Below are positions 51,873 through 59,979 of a stretch of DNA of 64,000 nt, piece by piece (positions within the stretch are counted from its first letter, which is position 1; every line of letters starts with the position of its first letter). The notes below the pieces were generated by a model, which was not told the origin of the DNA, made no database searches, and worked only from the letters and a program-made list of their open reading frames with translations. Made by a program: the position numbers and the translations under genes. The stretch is from G958295935 sp965224235 (GTDB lineage: Bacteria; Chloroflexota; Dehalococcoidia; Lucifugimonadales; Lucifugimonadaceae): NCBI GenBank assembly GCA_965224235.1, contig CBDCYP010000002.1, positions 2,108,001 through 2,172,000 on the forward strand, in the 5' to 3' direction.

Positions 51873-51955
51873 CGAGCGGTCGAGGTCGGTGCTCCCTTAC
51901 CGGGGGGCAATCCTCATTACTGGTCAGGAAGCGTCAGGGAGAATAGAAACTAGCC

Positions 51956-52246
51956 ATGTCACGCGCTCAGGATTTTCTGGATGCGGCAGTAGTCAGCGCC
52001 AGAGCTGCCGCACAAACCCTTGATGACGGCGACGCAACGCGCCTGATCGGCGCAGCCGACACGATGGAAAGCATGAGGGAGAGATTCTTCTTCAAGTCTC
52101 TGGCCGGCGTGCCGCTCGCAAACAAGGCGAAGAAGATGGCCGCCAATCTGGAGAACGCCGGGGGCCCGGAGGTAGTGGATGCCCTCGAGGGCATTGTTGC
52201 CGAGATGCTGGACAGGCTCGACCAACCGGGCGCCGTCCTGACTTGA
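51956..52246 (+). CDS. Small alpha-helical protein of unknown function
   Basis: 96 aa, not recognised. Largely helical by composition (SRAQDFLDAAVVSARAAAQT, ENAGGPEVVDALEGIVAEML), without Cys, signal or membrane segment. Its TGA overlaps the TTG start of the following epimerase gene (TTGA), so the two are probably cotranslated. Confidence 0.7.
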   Translation: MSRAQDFLDAAVVSARAAAQTLDDGDATRLIGAADTMESMRERFFFKSLAGVPLANKAKKMAANLENAGGPEVVDALEGIVAEMLDRLDQPGAVLT

Positions 52247-53118
52247 ACCGTCCGATACTGGTCACAGGCGGCGCCGGCAGTATGGGCCGCCTGGTGATTC
52301 AGAAATTGCGAAACGCTGGCAAGCGAATTCGAGTGTTCGATCTGCCTTCCGCCGATTTCTCGCCGTTCGATTCGGATCCCGACATCGAAGTTGCGACGGG
52401 TGACATCACTTCGACTTCCGACGTGGCGGCAGCCGTTGAGGGGGTGGAAACGATGATCCACCTCGCCGCTATCCTGCCGCCATTGTCTGAAAGCAACCCT
52501 GCGCTGACCAATCACGTCAACGTGGAGGGCACAAGGGTCCTGCACGACGGTGTGGCCCGACTATCGCCAACTGCCAGAGTCGTGTTCAGCTCGTCCGTCA
52601 GCGTTTACGGACGTCCATCGCAGCCCGACCGCATCGTCTCGGCGGACGATCCCATGACGCCCGACGACCACTACGCCCACTCGAAGGCCGAGTCTGAGAG
52701 GCTTGTAGGGGAGTCGGACCTCGATTGGATAGCTTTGCGCATCAGCGGCGTGGCGGTACCGATCTTCCAGGAACCACCGGCCGAGTGGCCGTTTCGACCC
52801 GAACAGCAGATCGAGTTTGTGCACCGCGACGACGCGGTCTCCGCATTGATCGCCGCAGCGAGCCCCGCTGTGGCGACAGGCCGGTCACACATCATCGGTG
52901 GCGGCCCATCCTGGCGAATGACCGGCGCTCGCTACGTCGAGGACTTTTACAGGCTGGTCGAGGTGGATCATCAGGAGGCGGTGTACCAACCCGGCCCGGG
53001 CCACTTTGCGTGGTACAATACCGCCGATAGCCAGAAACAACTGGCGTACCAGAATACCGCCTACAGCGAATACCTTGATCAAATGAGGGCGGACATTGAA
53101 GCCCTGATGGCCGGCTAG
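52243..53118 (+). CDS. NAD-dependent epimerase/dehydratase (extended SDR)
   Basis: 291 aa. The nucleotide-binding motif TGGAGSMGRLV is at 8-18; VEGVETMIHLAAILPP, VFSSSVSVYGRP (Ser) and HYAHSKAE (Tyr-x3-Lys) form the SDR active site. The C-terminal half shows VEFVHRDD-like IEFVHRDDAVSAL, common in sugar-nucleotide epimerases. Start TTG 52243 overlaps the upstream stop. Substrate unknown. Confidence 0.87.
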   Translation: MNRPILVTGGAGSMGRLVIQKLRNAGKRIRVFDLPSADFSPFDSDPDIEVATGDITSTSDVAAAVEGVETMIHLAAILPPLSESNPALTNHVNVEGTRVLHDGVARLSPTARVVFSSSVSVYGRPSQPDRIVSADDPMTPDDHYAHSKAESERLVGESDLDWIALRISGVAVPIFQEPPAEWPFRPEQQIEFVHRDDAVSALIAAASPAVATGRSHIIGGGPSWRMTGARYVEDFYRLVEVDHQEAVYQPGPGHFAWYNTADSQKQLAYQNTAYSEYLDQMRADIEALMAG

Positions 53119-53353
53119 CTGGATAGCCGGCTGCCTGTGCCCTTGTCGCCTCGTCCCACATCCCGGATTGCCGCTTCCGCGCCAGCCATGTGCGGGTAGA
53201 CGCCGCGCCGCAAGCATCCCGCAAGTTGTACACCCTCAATGGCAGTCCAGCATTCCCGACGCTGGTCGAACAAGGGACATCCGGTTTGGGCGACCGGTCA
53301 TCACCTCCACGCCACTTGTGTATTCGATCCCTTAAGCCGTTAATATTCATATT

Positions 53354-54058
53354 GTGAATGAGCGAAGACAAGACCCCCGATTCGACATGGTTCTCGAGCG
53401 CACCCGAGTTGTCCGTCCGCCGCGGCAGTCGCTTGATACGTGGGGTGTGACCACGGTCCGGTACCATCTCGTCACTGAGCCTGCTTTTCGGGATGTGAAC
53501 CCTGCCCAGACCGTCGAAACGGTGGTCCGCGGGGGTGTGGTAAAGGCGGAACGGCCGCAGGTGGTGACTCCCTACTACCTGCTCAAGACCGAGTCGTTCA
53601 GCGCCGGGGCAAGGGAGTTTCTGGAGCGCCTCTCACAGTCCAGGGGACCCGATTCACCGGGCCTCCTCTATTCGTACAAGAACGAACCGGGCGGGATGGA
53701 CATTGTGTCGGGCAGCGTCGACGAAGTAGCAGGGCGGATTTCCCGCGATCTGGACGCCAGGGAAAGCGGGCTGGAAGCTGTCATTATCGGCATCGACGAA
53801 TTGTGGGACGTTTCGCTGATCAAGTTCATCTACGAATTGACCCATGACTCGGCTCGCAAGAACGTGGCGCAAATGCGTTCTGCCGGCATGATGGACATGG
53901 CGGGCGGCGTGCCAACAGATGCCCGCCGTCGCGTCGAGCGAATGATCGAAGGCGCGAGGCAGGGCAGGATCGAACCAGCCGAGGCGCTGCGGGAACTTAA
54001 GCGATGGGACCTGTTCGATGAGTACCAGGACCGGTTCCTGAGCCTGTTTCGAACCTAG
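53354..54058 (+). CDS. Conserved-looking protein of unknown function
   Basis: 234 aa from GTG 53354. No known domain recognised. A central region (PGLLYSYKNEPGGMDIVSGS) and a helical C-terminal part (RRVERMIEGARQGRIEPAEA) are soluble in character; the C-terminal helices resemble short oligomerisation tails. The stop TAG (54056-54058) is made of the MITE target TA plus its first G; the sequence behind the MITE would also give TAG at once, so the insertion leaves the product unchanged. Confidence 0.65.
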   Translation: MNERRQDPRFDMVLERTRVVRPPRQSLDTWGVTTVRYHLVTEPAFRDVNPAQTVETVVRGGVVKAERPQVVTPYYLLKTESFSAGAREFLERLSQSRGPDSPGLLYSYKNEPGGMDIVSGSVDEVAGRISRDLDARESGLEAVIIGIDELWDVSLIKFIYELTHDSARKNVAQMRSAGMMDMAGGVPTDARRRVERMIEGARQGRIEPAEALRELKRWDLFDEYQDRFLSLFRT

Positions 54059-54373
54059 GGATGGTCTGAACAAGCCCACTGGTTGCGCCTGAATCTGTTA
54101 CAAAGACCCTTCGACAAGCTCAGGGCGAACGGATTGGAACACGTTGCTGATGCGCTTGGCAGAGCGGAGGTTCCCCCCTCCTGAATCCTCCCCCTGTGGG
54201 GGAGGAGGCCAGAACCCTTCGACAAGCTCAGAGCCTGTGATTTTATTGCGAAACCTGCGGTTTGTTAGTCTCAATTTAGCTTTGAAAGCAGTCTCAATAA
54301 GACGGCTACAGGGGAATTATTCACAGGCTCTCAGGGCGAACGGATTGGAACACGGAGTTGTTCAGAGGTTCCC
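54058..54373. mobile_element. MITE copy 3, chimeric and enlarged
   Basis: Same ends as the 144-bp MITEs (GGGATGGTCTGAACAA ... TTGTTCAGAGGTTCCC) with TA at 54056-54057 and 54374-54375. It is longer (316 bp): about 70 extra bases at the left repeat CCCTTCGACAAGCTCAGGGC once more, and a separate 100-bp element is inserted at 54231-54330. It lies directly behind the stop of the 234-aa gene and damages nothing. Confidence 0.82.
54231..54330. mobile_element. 100-bp element nested in MITE copy 3
   Basis: Perfect 10-bp inverted ends GAGCCTGTGA / TCACAGGCTC, flanked by the direct repeat TCA (54228-54230, 54331-54333). Removing it with one TCA restores the uninterrupted AAGCTCAGGGCGAACGG of the MITE. 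AT-richer than its surroundings. The end sequence resembles the GAGCCTGTTTCA ends of the 1457-bp segment. Confidence 0.78.
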
Positions 54374-54397
54374 TAGTAGAAACGCTGGTTCCGCCCC

Positions 54398-54943
54398 TTA
54401 TCCCGAGCGGGCGAGCAGTGTCCTTATCACCTGAGGCGCTGCCTGTATGGCCCGTTGATGCAGTTGCTCCTGTGTGAGGCTTCCTATCGGGTGCTCAACG
54501 ACCGCGAACGGGTAGTCAGGCATGCCGCCCAGATTTGCCATGGCGCGGGCGCTGGTCTCAAACGGCTCTGTGCAGATGGCCACGGCGGGTACGCCCCGCT
54601 TTTCGAGTTCGATGGAGTCGTGCAGACTGCACGATGAGCAGCTCCCTCAGTCCCCGTTCGCAGTGATCACGACGTCTACGGCGGCTGCGATCTCATCAAG
54701 CAGGTCCGGATCAGCCGGCCGGCTTGCGTTGCCTTTATTGACCCGATGCGCGGGCGCCAGCACAAAGCTGTCCGTGAGGACCTCATGTATTGCTTCGAGT
54801 AGTTCCTCGGCGTTCAGCTTGTGGTTGGCCAGCAGGCCCACCGTCTTGCCGTTCAGATCCCGCGGTCTGTCTGCCATGCCCGGGGACACGACCGCAGGGA
54901 CGAATGTCGGGTCCAGCACGCGTAAAGGTTCCTGGTTGGTCAT
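54398..54943 (-). CDS. UGSC-motif protein, probable selenoprotein (UGA read as Sec)
   Basis: The frame from ATG 54943 meets TGA at 54647-54649 and then continues open, in the same frame, to the stop at 54398. Read through, the product is 181 aa with Sec at residue 99 in the motif U-G-S-C, followed by SSCSLHDSIELEKRGVPAVA and ICTEPFETSARAMANLGG. UGSC is the signature of the UGSC (seleno)protein family, related to the Sec/Cys redox sites of glycine-reductase-type proteins. Coding character is equal on both sides of the UGA. A hairpin fitting a bacterial SECIS lies 12-28 bases beyond it. The ATG overlaps the upstream stop. Without Sec machinery only a 98-aa fragment would be made. Confidence 0.82.
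54614..54645 (-). promoter_or_regulatory. SECIS-like hairpin behind the in-frame UGA
   Basis: On the minus strand TCGTGCA and TGCACGA form a perfect 7-bp stem with loop GTC (or loop AGTCT if the top pair opens), the loop starting 19 bases after the UGA. GGAG and CTCC can add a lower stem. Distance and a G in the apical loop agree with known bacterial SECIS elements; the hairpin is within the coding sequence, as it must be in bacteria. Confidence 0.6.
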
Positions 54944-56019
54944 CGGGTAGTACCCCCTAACTGTTGCTGTGCGTTCAATATCGTCGTGTTAATCGGTCTG
55001 GTAACCACTTTCGCATTGTGCCCATGCGACCACGTTGGGATCACCGCGCTCCATCCGCCGCCGTCTCCGCCTGCCACCGTCACAATCGCCGACTCCGGCC
55101 GTTCAAGGGCGCTGACTAGCGGGCCGTCCCCGCCATTGTCGGACATCGACGCGCGACGCGACCAGTCCGAGACCGGGCGTTGCGTAACATCGTAAAGATA
55201 CTCGCCAACGCGGGACTTGGTCCATCCGGCGTCTTTGATGTATGCCACATGCTCCGGGCACAACACTATTAGCACTTCGCTCATCCTGGGAGCGGTGGCC
55301 CACAGGGCGTCTACGAATGCGTCGAGGATGCCCGCAGGCGTGTTCGCCTCGTGTTCGCCAACCTGCATCGCGCTGAGGGCTGGTAACACCGTTACCGCGC
55401 TGTGTTCGGCCGGCACGCCCCTTTCGGCATGAATCGGCGTCCATGGAGACCGATCCGCCAACTCGCCGAAGCACCACGTGTATTTGCCCGGATGGCCGAG
55501 AGTCGCCTTGTCGATCTCGCCCGACCGCGAGCCGAATAGATTGATCACTATGAGCCGGAGCGCCCGCCCGATCGTCGCGTTTGCCCGGTGTCCCGGTCCG
55601 AAGGCGGAAATGCCTGAATTGACTCCAAGCGCCATGGCCGCCGGTCCGCTGACCAGCGCCAGAATGCCTGCGCCCATGGTGCTGGCTGTAATGGCGTGTA
55701 AATTGAACTCTTCGGCGGTGATTGCCTCCACCGCCGCCGCGACCACCGGCATGTACTCAGGCCGGCAACCGGCCATTATCGAGTTGATCGCAACCTTTTC
55801 GGCGGTTGCGACTCCCCCCTTCACCGGCTCCGTACCAAGCACATGGCCGGGCACCATGTCCGCGGCTTGCAAAAACCTGTTGACCGCTTCCTCCGTCGGA
55901 GGCACAATCGGCAGCCCGTCACTCCACCCGCGCTCGTAAAACGCCTCGATGGCTTCGAACGCATCATTCATCTCAACAACACGTGAAGAAAGTCTCATTA
56001 TCACTCGCAAACCAGCCAT
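54940..56019 (-). CDS. Partner protein of the UGSC selenoprotein, unknown function
   Basis: 359 aa, first gene of the two-gene unit; its TGA overlaps the UGSC ATG by four bases. No catalytic family recognised. Notable segments: FYERGWSDGLPIVPPTEE near the N-terminus, EKVAINSIMAGCRPEYMPVV (a lone conserved-looking Cys), a Gly/Ala-rich stretch (SGPAAMALGVNSGISAFGPG), and the C-terminal VAGGDGGGWSAVIP. No signal peptide. The start could also be ATG 55971 (MNDAFEAIEAFYERGW). Tight coupling suggests that both proteins act on the same substrate or as a complex. Confidence 0.78.
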   Translation of the reverse strand: MAGLRVIMRLSSRVVEMNDAFEAIEAFYERGWSDGLPIVPPTEEAVNRFLQAADMVPGHVLGTEPVKGGVATAEKVAINSIMAGCRPEYMPVVAAAVEAITAEEFNLHAITASTMGAGILALVSGPAAMALGVNSGISAFGPGHRANATIGRALRLIVINLFGSRSGEIDKATLGHPGKYTWCFGELADRSPWTPIHAERGVPAEHSAVTVLPALSAMQVGEHEANTPAGILDAFVDALWATAPRMSEVLIVLCPEHVAYIKDAGWTKSRVGEYLYDVTQRPVSDWSRRASMSDNGGDGPLVSALERPESAIVTVAGGDGGGWSAVIPTWSHGHNAKVVTRPINTTILNAQQQLGGTTR

Positions 56020-56234
56020 TGATGATTTCCCCGCCTCCCCGCCGCATCAACCGTCCATACATTTTAAACCGTCGCGCCGCGTCGTACTCTAGCCACGGCT
56101 CGATAGGGATTCCCGTGTCTGGGGCCCCAAGGGTAGCGCGCGGGTCGACGCTTGCATCAGTTCCAGGCCGTCAGCGGGATAAATTTGCCTAATCGCCCGA
56201 CTCCACCAATTACCCGCGTCGTCGGCCTCACCAC

Positions 56235-57095
56235 CTAAGTCGGCTGTATCTCTCGCTTCGGTATTTCGTACCAATGGATTTTGCCAGTGTCAACCTGCCG
56301 TTTTGCATCCGACAGGATATCAACACCGGCCACGGCGGCGTGTGCTTGTATTCCGGTGTATTTGCGCAGATAGTCAGCGTTCCGAACTGCCCGCCTAACA
56401 TCGTTGCCATCAATAGTGAAGGATACCTCGACCGCGATGTAACCTGGTTGGTTGTTAGCGTCTTGCGCTATCATCACCAAATCGGCTTTGGCGAAACTTT
56501 CTGCCTCGTTATCAGCGACCCCGTTGGATTTGGCGAGTTCAGCGAACCCTATAAGCGCTTCTTGACGTAATTCTGATATGAACTGGTAGCCCAGACGATG
56601 TGCGATCAGGCTGGCATTGCGTATAGTTTCGTTCCGAGCGTGGCCGCCTTTAACCAGGCTGATATCATCCATGAGTCCGTCGAGTTTTTTGTTGGTGTCG
56701 TCGAGTCTTTTGTTATTGCCGTCAAGTCTCTTACTTGTGTTGTCCAGCCTTTTGTTGGTGTTGTCCAGCCTTATGTTGGTGTTGTCCAGCCTCTTGTTGG
56801 TGTTGTCCAACCTTTTATTAGTGTTGTCCAACCTTTTATTAGTGTCGTCCAACCTTTTGTTGGTGTCGTCCAACCGTTTATTAGTGTCGTCGAACCGTTT
56901 ATTGGCGTTGTCGAGTTTTTTATTGGCGCCGTCGAGTCTGGTGTTCAGCTGTTGTTGCCCGTTGGCAAGAACCGTTACTCCATCGGCGAGCTCAGTCACA
57001 ACGTCGACCAATCCCGCCAAAGAATCTATGATGTGCTGTTGGTTTTCCGCGAGACTTTCAATCGTAGGCGGATCGTTGTTGGCTGGCGCCGTCAT
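56235..57095 (-). CDS. Heptad-repeat coiled-coil protein with nuclease-like C-terminus
   Basis: 286 aa. Residues 53-143 are thirteen near-perfect seven-residue repeats of the type RLDNTNK, predicting a long coiled coil. The C-terminal 140 residues (ADLVMIAQDANNQPGYIAVE, VSFTIDGNDVRRAVRNADYL) look like the small PD-(D/E)XK-fold domain found behind coiled coils in DUF3782-type proteins; the Glu of YIAVEVS would be a catalytic residue but no Lys follows at the usual place. Role unknown. ATG 57095. Confidence 0.75.
   Translation of the reverse strand: MTAPANNDPPTIESLAENQQHIIDSLAGLVDVVTELADGVTVLANGQQQLNTRLDGANKKLDNANKRFDDTNKRLDDTNKRLDDTNKRLDNTNKRLDNTNKRLDNTNIRLDNTNKRLDNTSKRLDGNNKRLDDTNKKLDGLMDDISLVKGGHARNETIRNASLIAHRLGYQFISELRQEALIGFAELAKSNGVADNEAESFAKADLVMIAQDANNQPGYIAVEVSFTIDGNDVRRAVRNADYLRKYTGIQAHAAVAGVDILSDAKRQVDTGKIHWYEIPKREIQPT
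56667..56939 (-). repeat. 21-bp tandem repeat inside the coiled-coil gene
   Basis: About thirteen units of 21 bases, each coding one heptad; the middle units are almost identical (plus-strand core TTGTTGGTGTTGTCCAGCCT). Such arrays change copy number by slippage, which would alter coiled-coil length in steps of seven residues without breaking the frame. Confidence 0.85.
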
Positions 57096-57125
57096 AGTGG
57101 TATCTCCGAAAATGCAATTATACCG

Positions 57126-58638
57126 TTATTCTATCATCTGGGCCGGTCGCGCCGAGGGGTTGAGGTTGACCTTGTCGAACATCGCCACGACCTCATGGGA
57201 CGGCTTGGGTGAGATCAGTGTGGCGAGGATGGCGGCCGGCGCACCTATCGCAAACCCCGGCGTGGCAGGGTGAATGTCCACATCCCCCATGGGCCACCGT
57301 GGAATGTGCACCAAACGGACGCTGCCGCCGTGCCGACGACCATCGCCGTCAGCGCTCCCCAGAAGTTAAACCTTCGCCAGAACAACGCCAATATCGTGAG
57401 AGGGCCGAACGCCGCGCCCATTCCTCCCCAAGCGTAGCTGACCAGATTCAGCACCGAGTCAGGGTGGTTGATCGAAAGGGCGGCGGCGATGACTCCGATC
57501 AGCAACAGTAGAAGACGGCCGAGCCAAACCCTGGCGGCGGCGCCTACGGTCTGAGCGAGGCGCTTAATGAATGGCATGTCGTCGGTGGCTACGGCAGAAG
57601 CCAGGAGCAACTGGGAGTCTGCGGCGCTCATCACCGCCGCGATGAGAGCGGTCAACAGAAGGCCAGTCACCACAGGGTAGAAGAAGACCTCAGAAGTAAC
57701 AACGTATAGACGCTCTGGGTCGGCTACTGAACCCATCAATCCCATCTCGGCCAGGGCGGGACCTGCGACCAACCCCAACAGTACAGCGAGGCCATACATA
57801 AGGAACATCCACGCTACGGAGATGTTTCGGCTCGCAGGAATAGAGTCTTCGCCGTCTATGGCCATGAACCTTTGCAGTATGCGTTGAGCGCCGAACGCGC
57901 CGGGCCCCCATCCGAGGGCCGTGGCCAGTACAACTACGCCAATGGGTTCGTTGTGGTGCCGGTGAACGGATTCATGAATCCCGGAGTCGCCGATCCGGCT
58001 TCGAACGGGGCGCTTGTGGCCAGGATCAACGTCAATGGGAGAATCACCAGACCGGCGAGCATGATGATGGCCTGAAAGGTATCGGTTCGTGAGACTGCGA
58101 GGAAGCCGCCTATGAATGTGTACGAGGCGACCGCGACGAGCGTTACCAGGGCGCCGAGGGTCTCGTCGAGGCCGAATACGGTCCCCAGCAACTTGGCGCC
58201 GGCGACGAGGCCGGAGCTGACGTAGAAGATGACGAAAAAGACGGTGATGAATGAGGCCACGGTCCTGAGGACTCCAGTCGTGTCCCCGAAGCGCCTTTCG
58301 TAGAAGTCCGGGAGCGTGAGGGCGTCACCCGCCACTATGGTGTAACGGCGCAGCCTCTTTGCGATGACTTTCCAGTTGATCCAAATGAACACCAAAATAG
58401 ATAACAGTGTCCATCCCACCACTGTTCCATTTGTGAAGGCGAGGGCTGGGAGCGCCAGGAATGTCCAGCCGCTGGTGGTGGATGACCCCACGCTCATCGC
58501 GGATGTAAAAAGGCCCAGACGCCGACCCGCCAGAACGTAGTCGGACATGGTCCGAACGGGCCGGACGCGGATGACGGCGATGCCGAGGAGGGCGGCGAAG
58601 TATGCTGCGAAAACGGCGAGGATCCACCAGTCGATCAT
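57126..58638 (-). pseudogene. Sodium:solute symporter gene with two frameshifts
   Basis: Reads as one SSS-family transporter (about 500 aa) in three frames. The first part starts at ATG 58638 (MIDWWILAVFAAYFAALLGI, SDYVLAGRRLGLFTSAMSVG) and stops after TGTTTNPLA near 57933. The second begins around GVVVLATALGWGPGAFGAQR and runs to about 57250. The third carries the C-terminal PGFAIGAPAAILATLISPKP and stops at 57126. PutP-like. The coding sequence is otherwise good, so either the gene is freshly inactivated or the assembly has two small indels. The substrate is unknown. Confidence 0.8.
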
Positions 58639-59013
58639 GAGTGGATGACAATCCCGTGGAGTGGCCGCCCTTCGTGTGTGCCGCGGGTGTCAGGCATCCG
58701 GTTCGGCGCCGGTTTGGGCCGCATAATAACCGCTCATATCAATCTTTTGTACCGAATTGGCAAGCATGACAATTGGGCTGGGATGATGTGGTACGACACC
58801 GTGTGAGGGTACTGAGCCAGCGATCAGCCGTCTAGCAACCGGCGCGTCGGAATGAGCCGTAGTCGGCATCGAGATTGCCGCCACCTTCCGCCAGGTGGAG
58901 AGCAGGAGACGCCTGGAAGTGAAGCCGTTTTCGACGACGGCGAGGTCGCGCCGTGGTGAATCGATCTGCCTCTGTCTCAGTGCGCGTAAGGTGCGTCCGT
59001 ACCAGGCGTGATT
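58639..59013. other. 375-base gap without recognised gene
   Basis: Only short frames without family likeness. No strong hairpin or repeat noticed; it presumably holds the symporter promoter on the minus strand. Confidence 0.4.
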
Positions 59014-59405
59014 TCACCAGAGCCGGATGGCAAGGTATCCGGCGATGACCACGAAAAACGCGTTTATCGGCACCCACCAGATGCGCCGGATCGCGTCTTC
59101 CGCTTCAAGGCGCACGAGGCTGCTGATGAATATGCGGAGGAACACGACTGCCACGAATACAGATACATAGAACGCAACAGTGGACAAGACCGCGCCGGCG
59201 GGGCCGGCGTCGGAGGTTGTGGCCTCCATTTTGAGCCGGTATGTCACGGCCGGCGCCAAAGGAAATCCTACTGCCATCATCCAGCTGAGCGTACCCAAAT
59301 GGCGCCAGCATTTACTTGATCGTTGTAGACCGGGTTAGCGACGCAATGAACGAGCATCGCAAGCGATGCCGCGCCCAAGACGGCTGCCGGAATACGGACA
59401 AACAT
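59014..59405 (-). pseudogene. Small membrane protein gene with a frameshift
   Basis: Two overlapping frames appear to form one membrane protein of about 130 aa. The first, from ATG 59405, gives MFVRIPAAVLGAASLAMLVH and VYNDQVNAGAIW, then stops; the second, open to 59014, continues with LSWMMAVGFPLAPAVTYRLK and two further hydrophobic segments (VLSTVAFYVSVFVAVVFL, WWVPINAFFVVIAGYLAI). The shift lies near 59295. If there is no sequencing error the gene is broken, or a 94-aa product starts at TTG 59298. Confidence 0.5.
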
Positions 59406-59979
59406 GACATCGAACCTCGTTGAGACGACCAGAACTGCGCAGAGGTTATCTCATGGCCTGCCGGATTTAACACAAGCGCGACTTGCCGGTCGCACGCATG
59501 GTGGCTTCTTAGAGGGTGTCCAAGAAGGCGCCGTTGGACCGGACTGCAAACGTTCGTCATCGTAAGTGGATCCAAATATTTAATGTCTGCAAAGCTGGAC
59601 GCCCCATCCCTCGATCCCAGACCCTTCGACTTCGCTCAAGGTGACAGTGGGACTTATAGGGCACCCTCTTTGCGACTGGCGGCCAGGTCGGCGGCCTCTG
59701 CGATGCTTCCGTGGGAGAGGCCTCGTGCAGTCGATTTCCGACAGGTTCGGGTTACGGTCAACCCCTATGCGGCTGGGGGTAGAGTGTTGTCTAGAACCGC
59801 GGGGACACTGTTCTTGTCGCAGTTTTTGGCCGACCTGAAAGCCATCATTGTCTTGAGATTTGCTGCACGTTTGCACGAATTTCGATAAAATTTTGACATC
59901 CCAAGTCAAATCCATTTGGGCGATGTGTATCGGGGCCACGCGTGGATATAATGCGCGAATCAGCCCTTGGAGATGTTAA
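59406..59979. other. 574-base gap before formate dehydrogenase
   Basis: No gene recognised. At 59621-59647 it holds ACCCTTCGACTTCGCTCAAG plus GTGACAG, a member of the dispersed CTTCGAC repeat class also present in the MITEs and at 44.7 kb. Bases 59855-59915 are AT-rich with TTGACA at 59893. Confidence 0.5.
59947..59952 (+). promoter_or_regulatory. -10 element of the formate dehydrogenase gene
   Basis: A consensus TATAAT 28 bases before the ATG at 59980. No consensus -35 at normal spacing, so activation by a regulator is possible. GGAG at 59969-59972 is the ribosome binding site. Confidence 0.55.

Noticed and set aside
53654..54079. Minus-strand open frame opposite the 234-aa gene
   Set aside because: A shadow of the plus-strand gene in a GC-rich region; no ribosome binding site or family pattern.
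56598..57273. Long plus-strand frames opposite the coiled-coil gene
   Set aside because: They arise from the 21-bp repeat read on the other strand (Val/Leu-rich repeats); the minus-strand protein has a proper start and folded C-terminus.
57860..57940. TAG stop in the symporter as a recoding site
   Set aside because: The continuation is in another frame, so this is a frameshift and not stop-codon read-through.
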